From: a virus
Direction: 5' to 3' (one strand)
IMG/VR virus record: IMGVR_UViG_3300044695_000895
Span: 1-22,291 of that record
DNA length: 22,291 bases
The position numbers and the translations under genes were made by a program. The notes under the pieces were generated by a model, which did not search any database, was not told where the DNA came from, and saw nothing but the letters and a program-made list of their open reading frames with translations. Below, one piece after another: positions 6,584 through 13,609 of the stretch (positions are counted from its first letter, which is position 1; the number at the start of each line of letters is the position of its first letter).

Positions 6584-7791
6584 TATTTAACTCCGTAAAG
6601 TAGAACTGTTCCTGTTGAAAGATTACCTTGGTCATTTGAAAACACTAAAGATGTAATTGCTGAAGTAGTATTTATTCCTCCAAATGAATAATAACCTGCA
6701 TCATTTGTTGAATTTACCATGTTGAATGTTCCTATAACTTTAAATGTCTTAATTGCAGTAGTACTTGCATAATTATCTATTTCAAATTTAAAAGCATTAA
6801 CATTGCTTGTTCGGTCAATGGCTTCACCGCCGCTTGTACTAAGTCTTACATAACTTTCGCCGTTGCTGCCCCACGTTGCGGAGGAGGCATTTTGAACTGA
6901 AATTGAATTTGTAATTGTTGTGCTTCCATTTGGAGCGCATCTAAATAAGCCGTTGCCAGTTGCATTTGTTACACCAAAAATTATCGCAACCAAACTGTTA
7001 TAACTTCCACTAATTCCCGAAATTGTTGTGGTCGCACCAGTTAATGAAGTGGTGCTAAGTAAAGTCATTCCGCCAGCAGCGGGAGTAGCCCAAGATAATC
7101 CAGTAGCCTCACCAGATGCAGCAGTTAATACTTGACCATTAGTTCCTACAGCAAGACGAGCAAAAGCATCTGCACCAGTTCCAGCAACCAAGTCACCCTT
7201 AGCATCAATAGCAGTTGCCATTGAGTTTGTAATTGTTACAGTTCCTGAAGTTCCACCACCGCTAATACCAGTACCAGCAGTTACACCTTCAATGTCTGCA
7301 TCTACTGTTCCCCACTCAAGACCACTTGTTGTTGCTGAGTTTGCTTTTAATACTTGTCCATTTGTTCCAACTGGAACTCTAATTGGAGTTGAAGCAGCAG
7401 ATGCTGAAATCAAATCACCTTTTGCTGCAAAGTCTGTGTCAAGAATTGAATCTGTTGTAAGAATATTTGAAGGATTAAATGTAACAACTTCTGCAACGTC
7501 ACTTGCTGCTAGTGCTGTTAGTCCTGTTATTGTTGTACCGTTGGTTGCTGTGTAATCTTGTCCACGTACTAATAGGACTCCGTTTAGATATACCTGCTCA
7601 GTTCCAGAGGTATATGCAAGAGACACTGCATTATCATCATTACCAGAAAGAGAGGTTTCTCCACCTGCTGCAGTCTTTGTCCAGCGATCTACTTGTGATG
7701 CTGGTGCGATACCAACTAGGGGATACCAAGTATCATTTGATGAGTCATATACATACCCTGGTTTTGGATCGGTAGTGTTAAAAGTTGGCAT
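6583..7791 (-). CDS. Large tail-fibre protein with shaft repeats
   Basis: 402 aa. N-terminal PGYVYDSSNDTWYPLVG anchor-like segment. VYLNGVLLVRGQDYTATNGTTITGL is a motif usual in fibre shafts. Two copies follow of AKGDL-(I/V)-x-(S/G) ... VGTNGQVL(K/T)A ... SGLEWGT or GLSWATP, at about 122-160 and 197-236, separated by GVTAGTGISGGGTSGTVTI. A C-terminal beta-rich domain (about 240-402) ends in VLLYGVK. A GAGGAG Shine-Dalgarno and a TGC-TATAAT promoter precede it. It likely forms a trimeric fibre. Confidence 0.85.
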   Translation of the reverse strand: MPTFNTTDPKPGYVYDSSNDTWYPLVGIAPASQVDRWTKTAAGGETSLSGNDDNAVSLAYTSGTEQVYLNGVLLVRGQDYTATNGTTITGLTALAASDVAEVVTFNPSNILTTDSILDTDFAAKGDLISASAASTPIRVPVGTNGQVLKANSATTSGLEWGTVDADIEGVTAGTGISGGGTSGTVTITNSMATAIDAKGDLVAGTGADAFARLAVGTNGQVLTAASGEATGLSWATPAAGGMTLLSTTSLTGATTTISGISGSYNSLVAIIFGVTNATGNGLFRCAPNGSTTITNSISVQNASSATWGSNGESYVRLSTSGGEAIDRTSNVNAFKFEIDNYASTTAIKTFKVIGTFNMVNSTNDAGYYSFGGINTTSAITSLVFSNDQGNLSTGTVLLYGVK

Positions 7792-7809
7792 TGATTCTCC
7801 TCGTTACTT

Positions 7810-7818
7810 ATTATAGCA
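7810..7818 (-). promoter_or_regulatory. Extended -10 late promoter
   Basis: Minus strand TGCTATAAT. The leader would be about 12 nt and carries GAGGAG before the ATG at 7791, so this late gene has a short leader with a ribosome site. Confidence 0.5.
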
Positions 7819-7820
7819 GA

Positions 7821-8333
7821 TTACTCTACTAATAAATTCCATGTTTGGTTTTGTTCATTCCACTGATATTTTTGTTGATCTTGTGGATATGGTATTGGTG
7901 GATTCCAATTATTTGTTTCTTCATCCCATACCCAAGATTCATATACTTTTGGTGGTATAAATAATTCCCAGTTGCCGATTTCTTCATTCCACAAATAACT
8001 GTTTTCATTATCTGGAGGTAAAATTGGGGCATTCCAAGAACAGGTTTCTTCATCAAGAGTCCAAGAATCGTGTGGTTGTGGTGGTATAAAAGCATCTAAC
8101 TCTTCATTATAAAAATGACCTGGAGCCGCATAGTTTTTTCTAAATGGTACTCCACCATCTTTATGCACTCCATTAAAGGTATTGTATGATGTTCTCTTGC
8201 ATTTTTGACCAGTAACGTCTTCATAATGTTTTTCCCAATCAGAAATTCCATCAACAACTTCATCTTCATTGCGTCCAGGAATAACATGGGTAACAATATT
8301 ATCTTCATTTAAAAATGCATAGTGTGCCATCAT
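7821..8333 (-). CDS. 'MAHYA' protein with Trp repeats, paired with adhesin 3
   Basis: 170 aa, MMAHYAFLNEDNIVTHVI, then CKRTSYNTFNG, FRKNYAAPGHFYNEELDAFIPP. The C-terminal half has four tandem repeats ending in Trp: SWTLDEETCSWNAP, SYLWNEEIGNWELF, SWVWDEETNNWNPP, KYQWNEQNQTWNLL (about residues 94-168). The N-terminal part is shared with the shorter MAH proteins at 4714-4977 and 2568-2822. The start overlaps the adhesin stop (ATGATGG), and the second ATG at 8330 is an equally good start. Function unknown; fibre accessory inferred. Confidence 0.82.
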   Translation of the reverse strand: MMAHYAFLNEDNIVTHVIPGRNEDEVVDGISDWEKHYEDVTGQKCKRTSYNTFNGVHKDGGVPFRKNYAAPGHFYNEELDAFIPPQPHDSWTLDEETCSWNAPILPPDNENSYLWNEEIGNWELFIPPKVYESWVWDEETNNWNPPIPYPQDQQKYQWNEQNQTWNLLVE

Positions 8334-9445
8334 ATTGTAAACGTTCCAGTCCCGCCAGTAAATGCATATACTCTATATCCTGATCTTGATGGTTGTGTAA
8401 ATGAAAGACCTGCTGATACTGTTGCTGCTGGAAAACTGTTTGGATATGCTACTACAACTATTCCAGATCCTCCATTTTCTCCAGTATTTTGGTAGGCACC
8501 TTTTCCACCTCCACCACCATTTGCTCCAGGTCCACCACCAGCACCGTTTGAGGCACGTCCTCCTGGACCTGCTCCTCCGCCACCGCCACCGCCAGCATAA
8601 GTTACAGATGTTCCAGTAATAGAAGATGCTAAACCAGCACCGCCTGCTCCAGGTGCCATTCCGCCCCACCACCCATCATAAATTGAATTGTTTCCTGCAG
8701 CGCTTCTTCCTCCGCCGCCACCGCCAGCCTGACCATTACCTGCTCTACTTCCACCGTTGTTTCCTTGACCTGCAGTACCAGATCCGCCACCGCCTCCGCC
8801 TGAACCACCACTTCCAGCACCATTATTCCATACGAAACCATGACCTCCACCAACAGATGTTACAGTAGATATGCCAGATCCAGAAATTTGTGAATTACCA
8901 CCATTTGTTATACCGCCCAGAAAACCAGCAGTATTAGTTCCTCCTGCAGTACCTCCAGCACCAATAGTTACAGTATACGGAACACCACGATTTAAAGTAA
9001 ATGTGGATGCAAGCATACCTCCACCACCGCCACCGCTAGCATCTAGAGTTTGACTTGCTCCACCTCCACCAGCAACAACTAAGTATTCAGCACTTACTGT
9101 TTCTAGTGGAGTTACAGAACTTGATGCACTTGATGAATTACTAGTTCCAACAGCATTAGTTGCTGTCATTGTGAATGTATAAGCCTGATTTGCAACAAAT
9201 GAACCAGTTACTAAAATAGATCCGTCTAAATCTGTATTTGTAAATGATAAGGATATTGATGGAGAAGATACAATATTTATTGTTGAAATTGGCGCTCCAT
9301 TATTTGCACCAAGAGTATATGCAATTGTTACAGATGTTGAACTAGAAACTGTTACAGAGTTAATTGTTGGTGCATTAGGTTTTGCTCCACCAAACCTTCC
9401 AAACCCTCTAACCGAGCCTCCACCACGAGCACCCATTAATGGCAT
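8330..9445 (-). CDS. FN3-like plus Gly-rich tail adhesin 3
   Basis: 371 aa. A Gly/Arg-rich N-terminus (about 1-25) is followed by a fibronectin type III-like domain at about 26-118: PNAPTINSVTVSSSTSVTIAY, then FTMTATNAVGTSNSS, the usual closing strand. A Gly-rich adhesin domain starting EYLVVAGGGGA runs to the end (YAFTGGTGTFTI). An AAGGGG Shine-Dalgarno precedes the ATG. The FN3 domain is missing in the other two Gly-rich proteins here, so the three tips differ in modular design. Receptor binding is inferred by family. Confidence 0.85.
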   Translation of the reverse strand: MPLMGARGGGSVRGFGRFGGAKPNAPTINSVTVSSSTSVTIAYTLGANNGAPISTINIVSSPSISLSFTNTDLDGSILVTGSFVANQAYTFTMTATNAVGTSNSSSASSSVTPLETVSAEYLVVAGGGGASQTLDASGGGGGGMLASTFTLNRGVPYTVTIGAGGTAGGTNTAGFLGGITNGGNSQISGSGISTVTSVGGGHGFVWNNGAGSGGSGGGGGGSGTAGQGNNGGSRAGNGQAGGGGGGRSAAGNNSIYDGWWGGMAPGAGGAGLASSITGTSVTYAGGGGGGGAGPGGRASNGAGGGPGANGGGGGKGAYQNTGENGGSGIVVVAYPNSFPAATVSAGLSFTQPSRSGYRVYAFTGGTGTFTI

Positions 9446-9456
9446 ATTCTTACCCC

Positions 9457-10602
9457 TTATGCAAATCTGGTCTGTGCAGCGAATGCTGTGAAAGCAGCGT
9501 TTCCTGTCTTAATAATTGTAATTGAATAAATATCTACTGAGTTTACATTTCCAGCAGATGGTGCAGCACCATTTTGCCATTCAAGAGTTACTCCTGATGT
9601 AGTTCCGTCAATTTGTAGTGCTGTTAAATAATACGCAGTTCCACCATTTGTAACTAGATGTGCAATTGTTAATGATTGCCCAGTTGACATTACGGAGTTA
9701 AGAGTTGTTGATCCATCTCCACGCACATTTAGTGTATAGTTGCTTGTATTTGAAGCGGTAACATAAGTAACTGCTCCATTTGTAATAACATCATAGTTTT
9801 GTGTTGCAGTAACTGCTGATGTTGAAATTGTTGTTGTTTCTAAAAGTTGTGCAACTTTTGTAGTACCATTAAAAGTTGGCGATGTTAAAGTTTTATTAGT
9901 AAGTGTTTCAGATCCTGCAATAGATACCACATCCGCATCTGATACTGCTGTGTTAAGTTGTGCAAGAGTCATTGAAACTGTATTAGAGCCAAGAGAAATT
10001 GTTTTGTTTGTTAAAGTTTGTGTTGATGAAGCAGTATTTGTCCAAACAAGACCTGAAGTTGTTGAACTATCTGCTGTAAGGGCAAAGCCATTTGTTCCTG
10101 CTGAAAGTGTTGTGATAGAGTCATTTGCACTACCAACTAGTAAATCACCTTTAGCATTAATTGTGGCTGTAGGAATAAAAGGATTTGCTGTGATGTCTGT
10201 AGAATCTTTGTCTACCCAAATTGTTCCAGTTGTAATAGATGTTGTTGGGGCACTGTTTGTAAATACTGCAGTTGCTCCTGTTGGTCCACCGCCAAGGGTG
10301 CCATCTGAGTCTACCCAAATATATCCATTTGGAATTCCTGAAGGAGTAAAACTTCCTGCTACGGGAGCAGTTGTGGCAACGTCTCCACCTGAAGATGGAC
10401 GGTTTTCAAGTGCTGTAATGTCATCTGAAATTTCTAAAAGTCGTCGTGCAATACCTACTGCTGGAAGACTTGTCTGTGCTGCTGTGGCTTCATAACCTGA
10501 ACCACCGTAGTGGTAGACACGTAAGGCTTCTTGGATGTCTGCTGCATCTGCCAAACCTGGAATTTTCGTTGGTACTAAGACACCAATATCTTCAACTGCC
10601 AT
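9457..10602 (-). CDS. Large tail-fibre protein
   Basis: 381 aa. N-terminus MAVEDIGVLVPTKIPGLADAADIQEALRVYHYGG (described in part) looks like a tail-attachment segment. PNGYIWVDSDGTLGGG and GTIWVDKDS form a tandem pair, followed by AKGDLLVGSANDSI and QTLTNKTISLGS / ETLTNKTLTSPTFNG shaft repeats. The C-terminal 110 residues are homologous to those of 5802-6359. A GGAGAGGTGA Shine-Dalgarno follows a TGG-TATAAT promoter at 10622-10630. Probably the main fibre of the cluster. Confidence 0.85.
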   Translation of the reverse strand: MAVEDIGVLVPTKIPGLADAADIQEALRVYHYGGSGYEATAAQTSLPAVGIARRLLEISDDITALENRPSSGGDVATTAPVAGSFTPSGIPNGYIWVDSDGTLGGGPTGATAVFTNSAPTTSITTGTIWVDKDSTDITANPFIPTATINAKGDLLVGSANDSITTLSAGTNGFALTADSSTTSGLVWTNTASSTQTLTNKTISLGSNTVSMTLAQLNTAVSDADVVSIAGSETLTNKTLTSPTFNGTTKVAQLLETTTISTSAVTATQNYDVITNGAVTYVTASNTSNYTLNVRGDGSTTLNSVMSTGQSLTIAHLVTNGGTAYYLTALQIDGTTSGVTLEWQNGAAPSAGNVNSVDIYSITIIKTGNAAFTAFAAQTRFA

Positions 10603-10621
10603 AATGTATCACCTCTCCAAA

Positions 10622-10630
10622 ATTATACCA
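10622..10630 (-). promoter_or_regulatory. Extended -10 late promoter
   Basis: Minus strand TGGTATAAT. The leader is about 13 nt with a GGAGAGG ribosome site before the ATG at 10602. Confidence 0.5.
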
Positions 10631-10640
10631 CATTTTAACT

Positions 10641-11228
10641 CTAACTTGAAAGCCCTGGAACTATTGAAATAACCAGGTGAACAGTTAGATATCCATCTAA
10701 TTCTAACCACTCTGCTGGACCAGACTCACTGCTATATTCTACTGCTGTAATATCTACAACTAAATTAGATCCATCGCCAGTAAGTGCGGGTACAGAAATA
10801 GATGAAGCAATAGGATTTGTATGTGCAATAGAATGTTGAACGTTAAAGTTATCTGCAGTAAGAGGTGATCCAGTTACTTCAACAATATCTGCAACTGGAA
10901 TTGTTATTGATGTTGTCCCAGCAGAAAAAATTGCTTCGTAGTTAATTGAATAAATTGTAGGGTTTAAATCTAAAACCTTAATCCAAGTATCTCCACCAGG
11001 CTCTGATACATACTGGTACATATATCCAAGTTCTCCACCTGGAGATGTATTAATATACAAATCATTAAGAAGTGGGGTTTGACCAATTACGATTGAGTTT
11101 GGATCTCCTACGCCAACAAATACTTGACTTCCACGAGTTCCACTTGGGCCAATATCTACAAGAAGTTCAACTATGGCTGGTGGGCCAAGAACTGTAATGT
11201 CATCATTAGATAGCAATACATCAGGCAT
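10641..11228 (-). CDS. Minor virion / tail protein
   Basis: 195 aa, MPDVLLSNDDITVLGPPAIVEL then DIGPSGTRGSQVFVGVGDPN, a collagen-like fragment and Gly-rich turn typical of phage fibre bases, followed by LLNDLYINTSPGGELGYMYQYV. The C-terminal half is beta-rich (YLTVHLVISIVPGLSS). The ATG overlaps the stop of the upstream RGDT paralog (TAATG). Structural protein by context; the exact part is unknown. Confidence 0.75.
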   Translation of the reverse strand: MPDVLLSNDDITVLGPPAIVELLVDIGPSGTRGSQVFVGVGDPNSIVIGQTPLLNDLYINTSPGGELGYMYQYVSEPGGDTWIKVLDLNPTIYSINYEAIFSAGTTSITIPVADIVEVTGSPLTADNFNVQHSIAHTNPIASSISVPALTGDGSNLVVDITAVEYSSESGPAEWLELDGYLTVHLVISIVPGLSS

Positions 11229-11575
11229 TAAGCAACCGCACCTGTGATATCATCTGTAACTGTTATTGATCCAGTTAGCAAGGTATAAATAACTGATGCT
11301 CCAGTTGTAATCTGTACGTCATAAACATATGTTCCAGGAGATAGTTCTCTTCCAACACCTGGCAAAATTGTGCATGTAACAATATCGGTTGTAGCATTTA
11401 CAACTGCTTGGGCTTCATACTGTGTTGCAGCAGGGCCTCTTTGATTAGCAATAAAAAATTCTGATGTGTAGCCAGTTAAATCAAATGCAGACCCGTTAGC
11501 ATTCTTTGGACGAATGACAAACTCTGCAGTATCTCCACGATAATAATTAAAATTATACGAACCTGGAAAAGCCAT
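11228..11575 (-). CDS. Beta-sandwich 'RGDT' structural protein, paralog 2
   Basis: 115 aa with YYRGDTAEFVIRPKNANG, LTGYTSEFFIANQRG, then LSPGTYVYDVQITTG and GSITVTDDITG. It matches 258-650 and 11697-12092 in motif order: RGDTA at the front, a strand pair, a YDVQ-type strand, and GTITV/GSITV near the end. A CAGGAG Shine-Dalgarno lies within the upstream 41-aa gene, whose stop overlaps this ATG. Likely tail or baseplate surface protein. Confidence 0.78.
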   Translation of the reverse strand: MAFPGSYNFNYYRGDTAEFVIRPKNANGSAFDLTGYTSEFFIANQRGPAATQYEAQAVVNATTDIVTCTILPGVGRELSPGTYVYDVQITTGASVIYTLLTGSITVTDDITGAVA

Positions 11576-11700
11576 TAGGACTCCTGACTAACTGTTGTGT
11601 TGTGCTGAACTTTGTAAAAAGTTTTTTCAACCTTAATAACTGAGGGTAGACGATCATTAACTGAATCAACCTTAACAACTATACCTGTTGGAATACTCAT
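11575..11700 (-). CDS. Small overlapping late protein, 41 aa
   Basis: MSIPTGIVVKVDSVNDRLPSV ... TTVSQES. The ATG overlaps the TGA of the upstream gene (ATGA) and is preceded by a strong GGAGG. The TAA overlaps the next ATG. Both junctions and the ribosome site support a real gene. No family recognised. Its position between two RGDT paralogs suggests a small virion component or connector. Confidence 0.75.
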   Translation of the reverse strand: MSIPTGIVVKVDSVNDRLPSVIKVEKTFYKVQHNTTVSQES

Positions 11701-12092
11701 AGACTACCTCCTGGAGAAACATCTCCCACTACAGTAATTGTACCAATAATCGGAGTCCAGATTGTATTTTCTCCTGCTGTAGGAATATTTACTTGAAGAT
11801 CAAAAGGTAGTTCTGCAACAACTGATTTATATTTTGAACCCCAGTTAAGTGTCAAGGATGCTGGTGCTGTAATGGTTACAGAATAGCCATTAGAGTCCAC
11901 TACGAGTTCATCTAGGACATCTCCATTAGGATCATAGGCTGTAGCCACATAAGTCCATCCAGTGCAGTTAAAACCTGTTATCTCGTCATTTTGTAAAAAA
12001 TCTACATTTAATACTGCGGTGTCGCCACGAACTACTTTCCATTGAATACTCGCTGGATTAGCACCATATTTTTGAATTGTTGAGACGCACAT
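11697..12092 (-). CDS. Beta-sandwich 'RGDT' structural protein, paralog 3
   Basis: 131 aa, MCVSTIQKYGANPASIQWKVV then RGDTAVLNVDFLQNDE, FNCTGWTYVATAYDPNG, and near the end FDLQVNIPTAG, GTITVVGDVSPGG. Same motif order as the other two paralogs. The N-terminal extension before RGDT is longer and parallels paralog 1 (both ...W-(K/T)-(V/L)-VRGDTA). The ATG lies 8 nt after TGG-TATAAT with no Shine-Dalgarno. Confidence 0.78.
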   Translation of the reverse strand: MCVSTIQKYGANPASIQWKVVRGDTAVLNVDFLQNDEITGFNCTGWTYVATAYDPNGDVLDELVVDSNGYSVTITAPASLTLNWGSKYKSVVAELPFDLQVNIPTAGENTIWTPIIGTITVVGDVSPGGSL

Positions 12093-12100
12093 AATATTTG

Positions 12101-12109
12101 ATTATACCA
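12101..12109 (-). promoter_or_regulatory. Extended -10 late promoter, near-leaderless
   Basis: Minus strand TGGTATAAT, 8 nt before the ATG at 12092. Confidence 0.55.
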
Positions 12110-12116
12110 TAAAATA

Positions 12117-12169
12117 AGGCTAGACACCTAGACGCAGTGGGGTGGGGGGTAGAATCTAGGTGCTAGCCT
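12117..12169. terminator. Long inverted repeat with G-rich loop, probable terminator
   Basis: AGGCTAG-A-CACCTAGA (12117-12132) pairs with TCTAGGTG-CTAGCCT (12155-12169): 15 bp with a one-base bulge. The loop is rich in G (GGGGTGGGGGG). On the minus strand the stem is followed by TTATTTTAT, so it could stop transcripts from the 12609 gene just before the 12101 promoter. A DNA-binding or G-quadruplex role is possible. Confidence 0.55.
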
Positions 12170-12393
12170 AAAAATTATAACATTATATTATAAATAGTAT
12201 AAAGATAAAAGGTTTTAATGTATTTCAACCAGTGTATAAAAGTTTACACAATTGTAACAATCCGATATGTCCGTTTTATACTGTTTTATTACAAATGTCC
12301 AGGGTAGCGATAGTGTATACTTAAAATATATAAAGAAAAGAATAACTAGCAAGTAAAGTTTTTAAGATATCTTTTATATATAATATATAGTAA
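12170..12393. other. AT-rich intergenic gap
   Basis: No gene with a credible start is visible. It holds one TGTCCGTTTTAT repeat (12268-12279), two TATACT boxes on the plus strand near 12277 and 12314 without good -35 boxes, and the palindrome AAGATATCTT. A plus-strand transcript from here would run antisense to the holin-like gene. Confidence 0.5.
12268..12279 (+). repeat. TGTCCG-type repeat
   Basis: TGTCCGTTTTAT, one of six copies of TGTCCG(A/T)T(T/A)T(G/A)T-like sequence in intergenic DNA; the others lie at 15049, 15105, 19131, 19140 and 21027. Confidence 0.5.
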
Positions 12394-12609
12394 TTATTTT
12401 TTAGAATGATCTTTAAAGTGTTCAAGCAAAAGGTCAAATAATTTGTCAGTTTTTTCCTCTAGGCGATTAACGGAGTCTTTTAAACTGGATCCTGAATTTG
12501 GCTTAAGTTCGTTTAAATAATGTTTTACGAGCCAACGAATTCCACCAGCAACAATAGTTGTAATGGTAAGAAGAGTTAAAGTTAATGCTGCCCAATCTTG
12601 AGGTGACAT
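12394..12609 (-). CDS. Holin-like small membrane protein
   Basis: 71 aa. One hydrophobic helix at about 7-27 (WAALTLTLLTITTIVAGGI) is followed by RWLVKHYLNELK and a charged coiled-coil tail with a heptad pattern (SVNRLEEKTDKLFDLLLEHF) ending in Lys-rich DHSKK. One membrane segment plus a cytoplasmic coil is common in phage holin or antiholin candidates and in some tail-linked membrane proteins. The ATG follows a TGA-TATAAT by 7 nt without a Shine-Dalgarno. It is the most upstream late gene here. Holin is the best guess, not proven. Confidence 0.62.
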   Translation of the reverse strand: MSPQDWAALTLTLLTITTIVAGGIRWLVKHYLNELKPNSGSSLKDSVNRLEEKTDKLFDLLLEHFKDHSKK

Positions 12610-12616
12610 AAGGTTT

Positions 12617-12625
12617 ATTATATCA
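12617..12625 (-). promoter_or_regulatory. Extended -10 late promoter, leaderless type
   Basis: Minus strand TGATATAAT, 7 nt before the ATG at 12609. Divergent from the plus-strand promoter at 12753. Confidence 0.55.
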
Positions 12626-12647
12626 TTATTTGAGACTAATTTTTAAA

Positions 12648-12673
12648 TTCGGCGGGACAAGAGTTAAGCCGAA
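12648..12673. other. Inverted repeat in divergent promoter region
   Basis: TTCGGC and GCCGAA pair over 6 bp with a 14-nt loop. A second, tighter palindrome GACTGC-AA-GCAGTC lies at 12708-12721. Both sit between the divergent late and cassette promoters and could be operators or weak terminators. Confidence 0.35.
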
Positions 12674-12752
12674 AATAGAGATACCAAACCAACATAAGAC
12701 ACAATACGACTGCAAGCAGTCTAATAATGTCAATAGGATGTAATAACTATGT

Positions 12753-12781
12753 TTGCTTATAATCCCGATATGAGTTATAAT
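12753..12781 (+). promoter_or_regulatory. Promoter of nuclease/speD cassette
   Basis: TTGCTT at 12753-12758, 17-nt spacer, TATAAT at 12776-12781. The predicted start falls on or next to the GTG at 12787, so the mRNA would be leaderless. A second TATAAT at 12758-12763 lies inside the spacer. Confidence 0.5.
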
Positions 12782-12786
12782 GAGAT

Positions 12787-13383
12787 GTGCTAGATATCAT
12801 TAAGAATATTCTCATTGAAGGTTTGACAGAAAAATTAAAAATTCATCACTCTGTCTACCGTCTTCCATGCACCTCAGAATTTTTGGAGGAATTGATATCA
12901 AACACCTTTACCCAGAATGGTCTAATAAACGACTGGCAGCCCAATAGAAGCCATAGCGTCAGTGTTGATATGTCATTGGAGTCAGGCGAATCTTTTTCTA
13001 TCAAATCAGGAGTGTATGCAAATAACACACTCACCTTCTCTGGATCCAGGTTAGGCAAACATGAAACCTTAGATGCCATGATATCTAGCGTTGTCTCTAA
13101 TAGTGCTGATTACTATGTGTGTCTTGCAAAAGCAGATCAGGATTGGTCTTCTGTCCCCTCGCAAAATGAGACAAAGATATATTATCTATTTGTATTTGAT
13201 GCCCAAACCTTAATATACGATAACGGACTATGGAATAAGGTTCAAACCAAGTCTGGAGGATATAATTATGTTATGGAGTCTATAGGCATGTCAGCACGTA
13301 TTAATACCTCTATGTCTTCTCAGTTATGGACTAGTGTTAATGATGCTCTTATAGGTCCCCCGACAAAATTGGAAATATTATGA
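12787..13383 (+). CDS. Unknown protein, possible restriction-like nuclease
   Basis: 198 aa, GTG start, no Shine-Dalgarno, directly after TATAAT. No family recognised with certainty. Acidic residues in the helix EFLEEL (31-36), D61, and S71-I-K73 within ESFSIKSG are spaced like a variant PD-(D/E)xK active site. TFSGSRLGKHETL, DYYVCLAK and YYLFVFDAQTLIY follow, as in core strands of type II restriction enzymes. It overlaps the next gene (ATGA). Placed as an accessory gene between the late block and speD. Nuclease function is a low-confidence inference. Confidence 0.55.
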   Translation: MLDIIKNILIEGLTEKLKIHHSVYRLPCTSEFLEELISNTFTQNGLINDWQPNRSHSVSVDMSLESGESFSIKSGVYANNTLTFSGSRLGKHETLDAMISSVVSNSADYYVCLAKADQDWSSVPSQNETKIYYLFVFDAQTLIYDNGLWNKVQTKSGGYNYVMESIGMSARINTSMSSQLWTSVNDALIGPPTKLEIL

Positions 13384-13571
13384 GTGCCAAACCTTGGGAT
13401 ATGATCAATGGTTCTCCTAGAGTGCCAGAAGAAGTTATTAAAGAGAGATTAGATATTTGTCATGCATGCCCTGCTTTTAGACCACTTACGCAGACATGTA
13501 AGAAGTGTGGATGCTTTATGAAGATGAAGACTCAGTTGGAAAAAGCCTATTGTCCACTTGGCAAGTGGTAA
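13380..13571 (+). CDS. Small Cys-rich zinc-binding-like protein
   Basis: 63 aa. CHACPAF, then C-x2-C-x-C (CKKCGCFM) and a late CPLGKW give six cysteines, probably one or two metal sites. Small proteins with this order (C-x2-C, CxxCGCxMxxKtxL, CPxGKW) are common in environmental phages, function unknown. The start overlaps the stop of the upstream gene (ATGA). A nucleic-acid or protein-binding role is possible. Confidence 0.8.
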   Translation: MSAKPWDMINGSPRVPEEVIKERLDICHACPAFRPLTQTCKKCGCFMKMKTQLEKAYCPLGKW

Positions 13572-13609
13572 GAAATGCTGTATACTGAATATCTTGGAAT
13601 GGGGGAAAT

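Noticed and set aside
9950-10495. 181-aa plus-strand frame
   Set aside because: Lies fully inside the 381-aa fibre gene, which has clear fibre repeats and a ribosome site.
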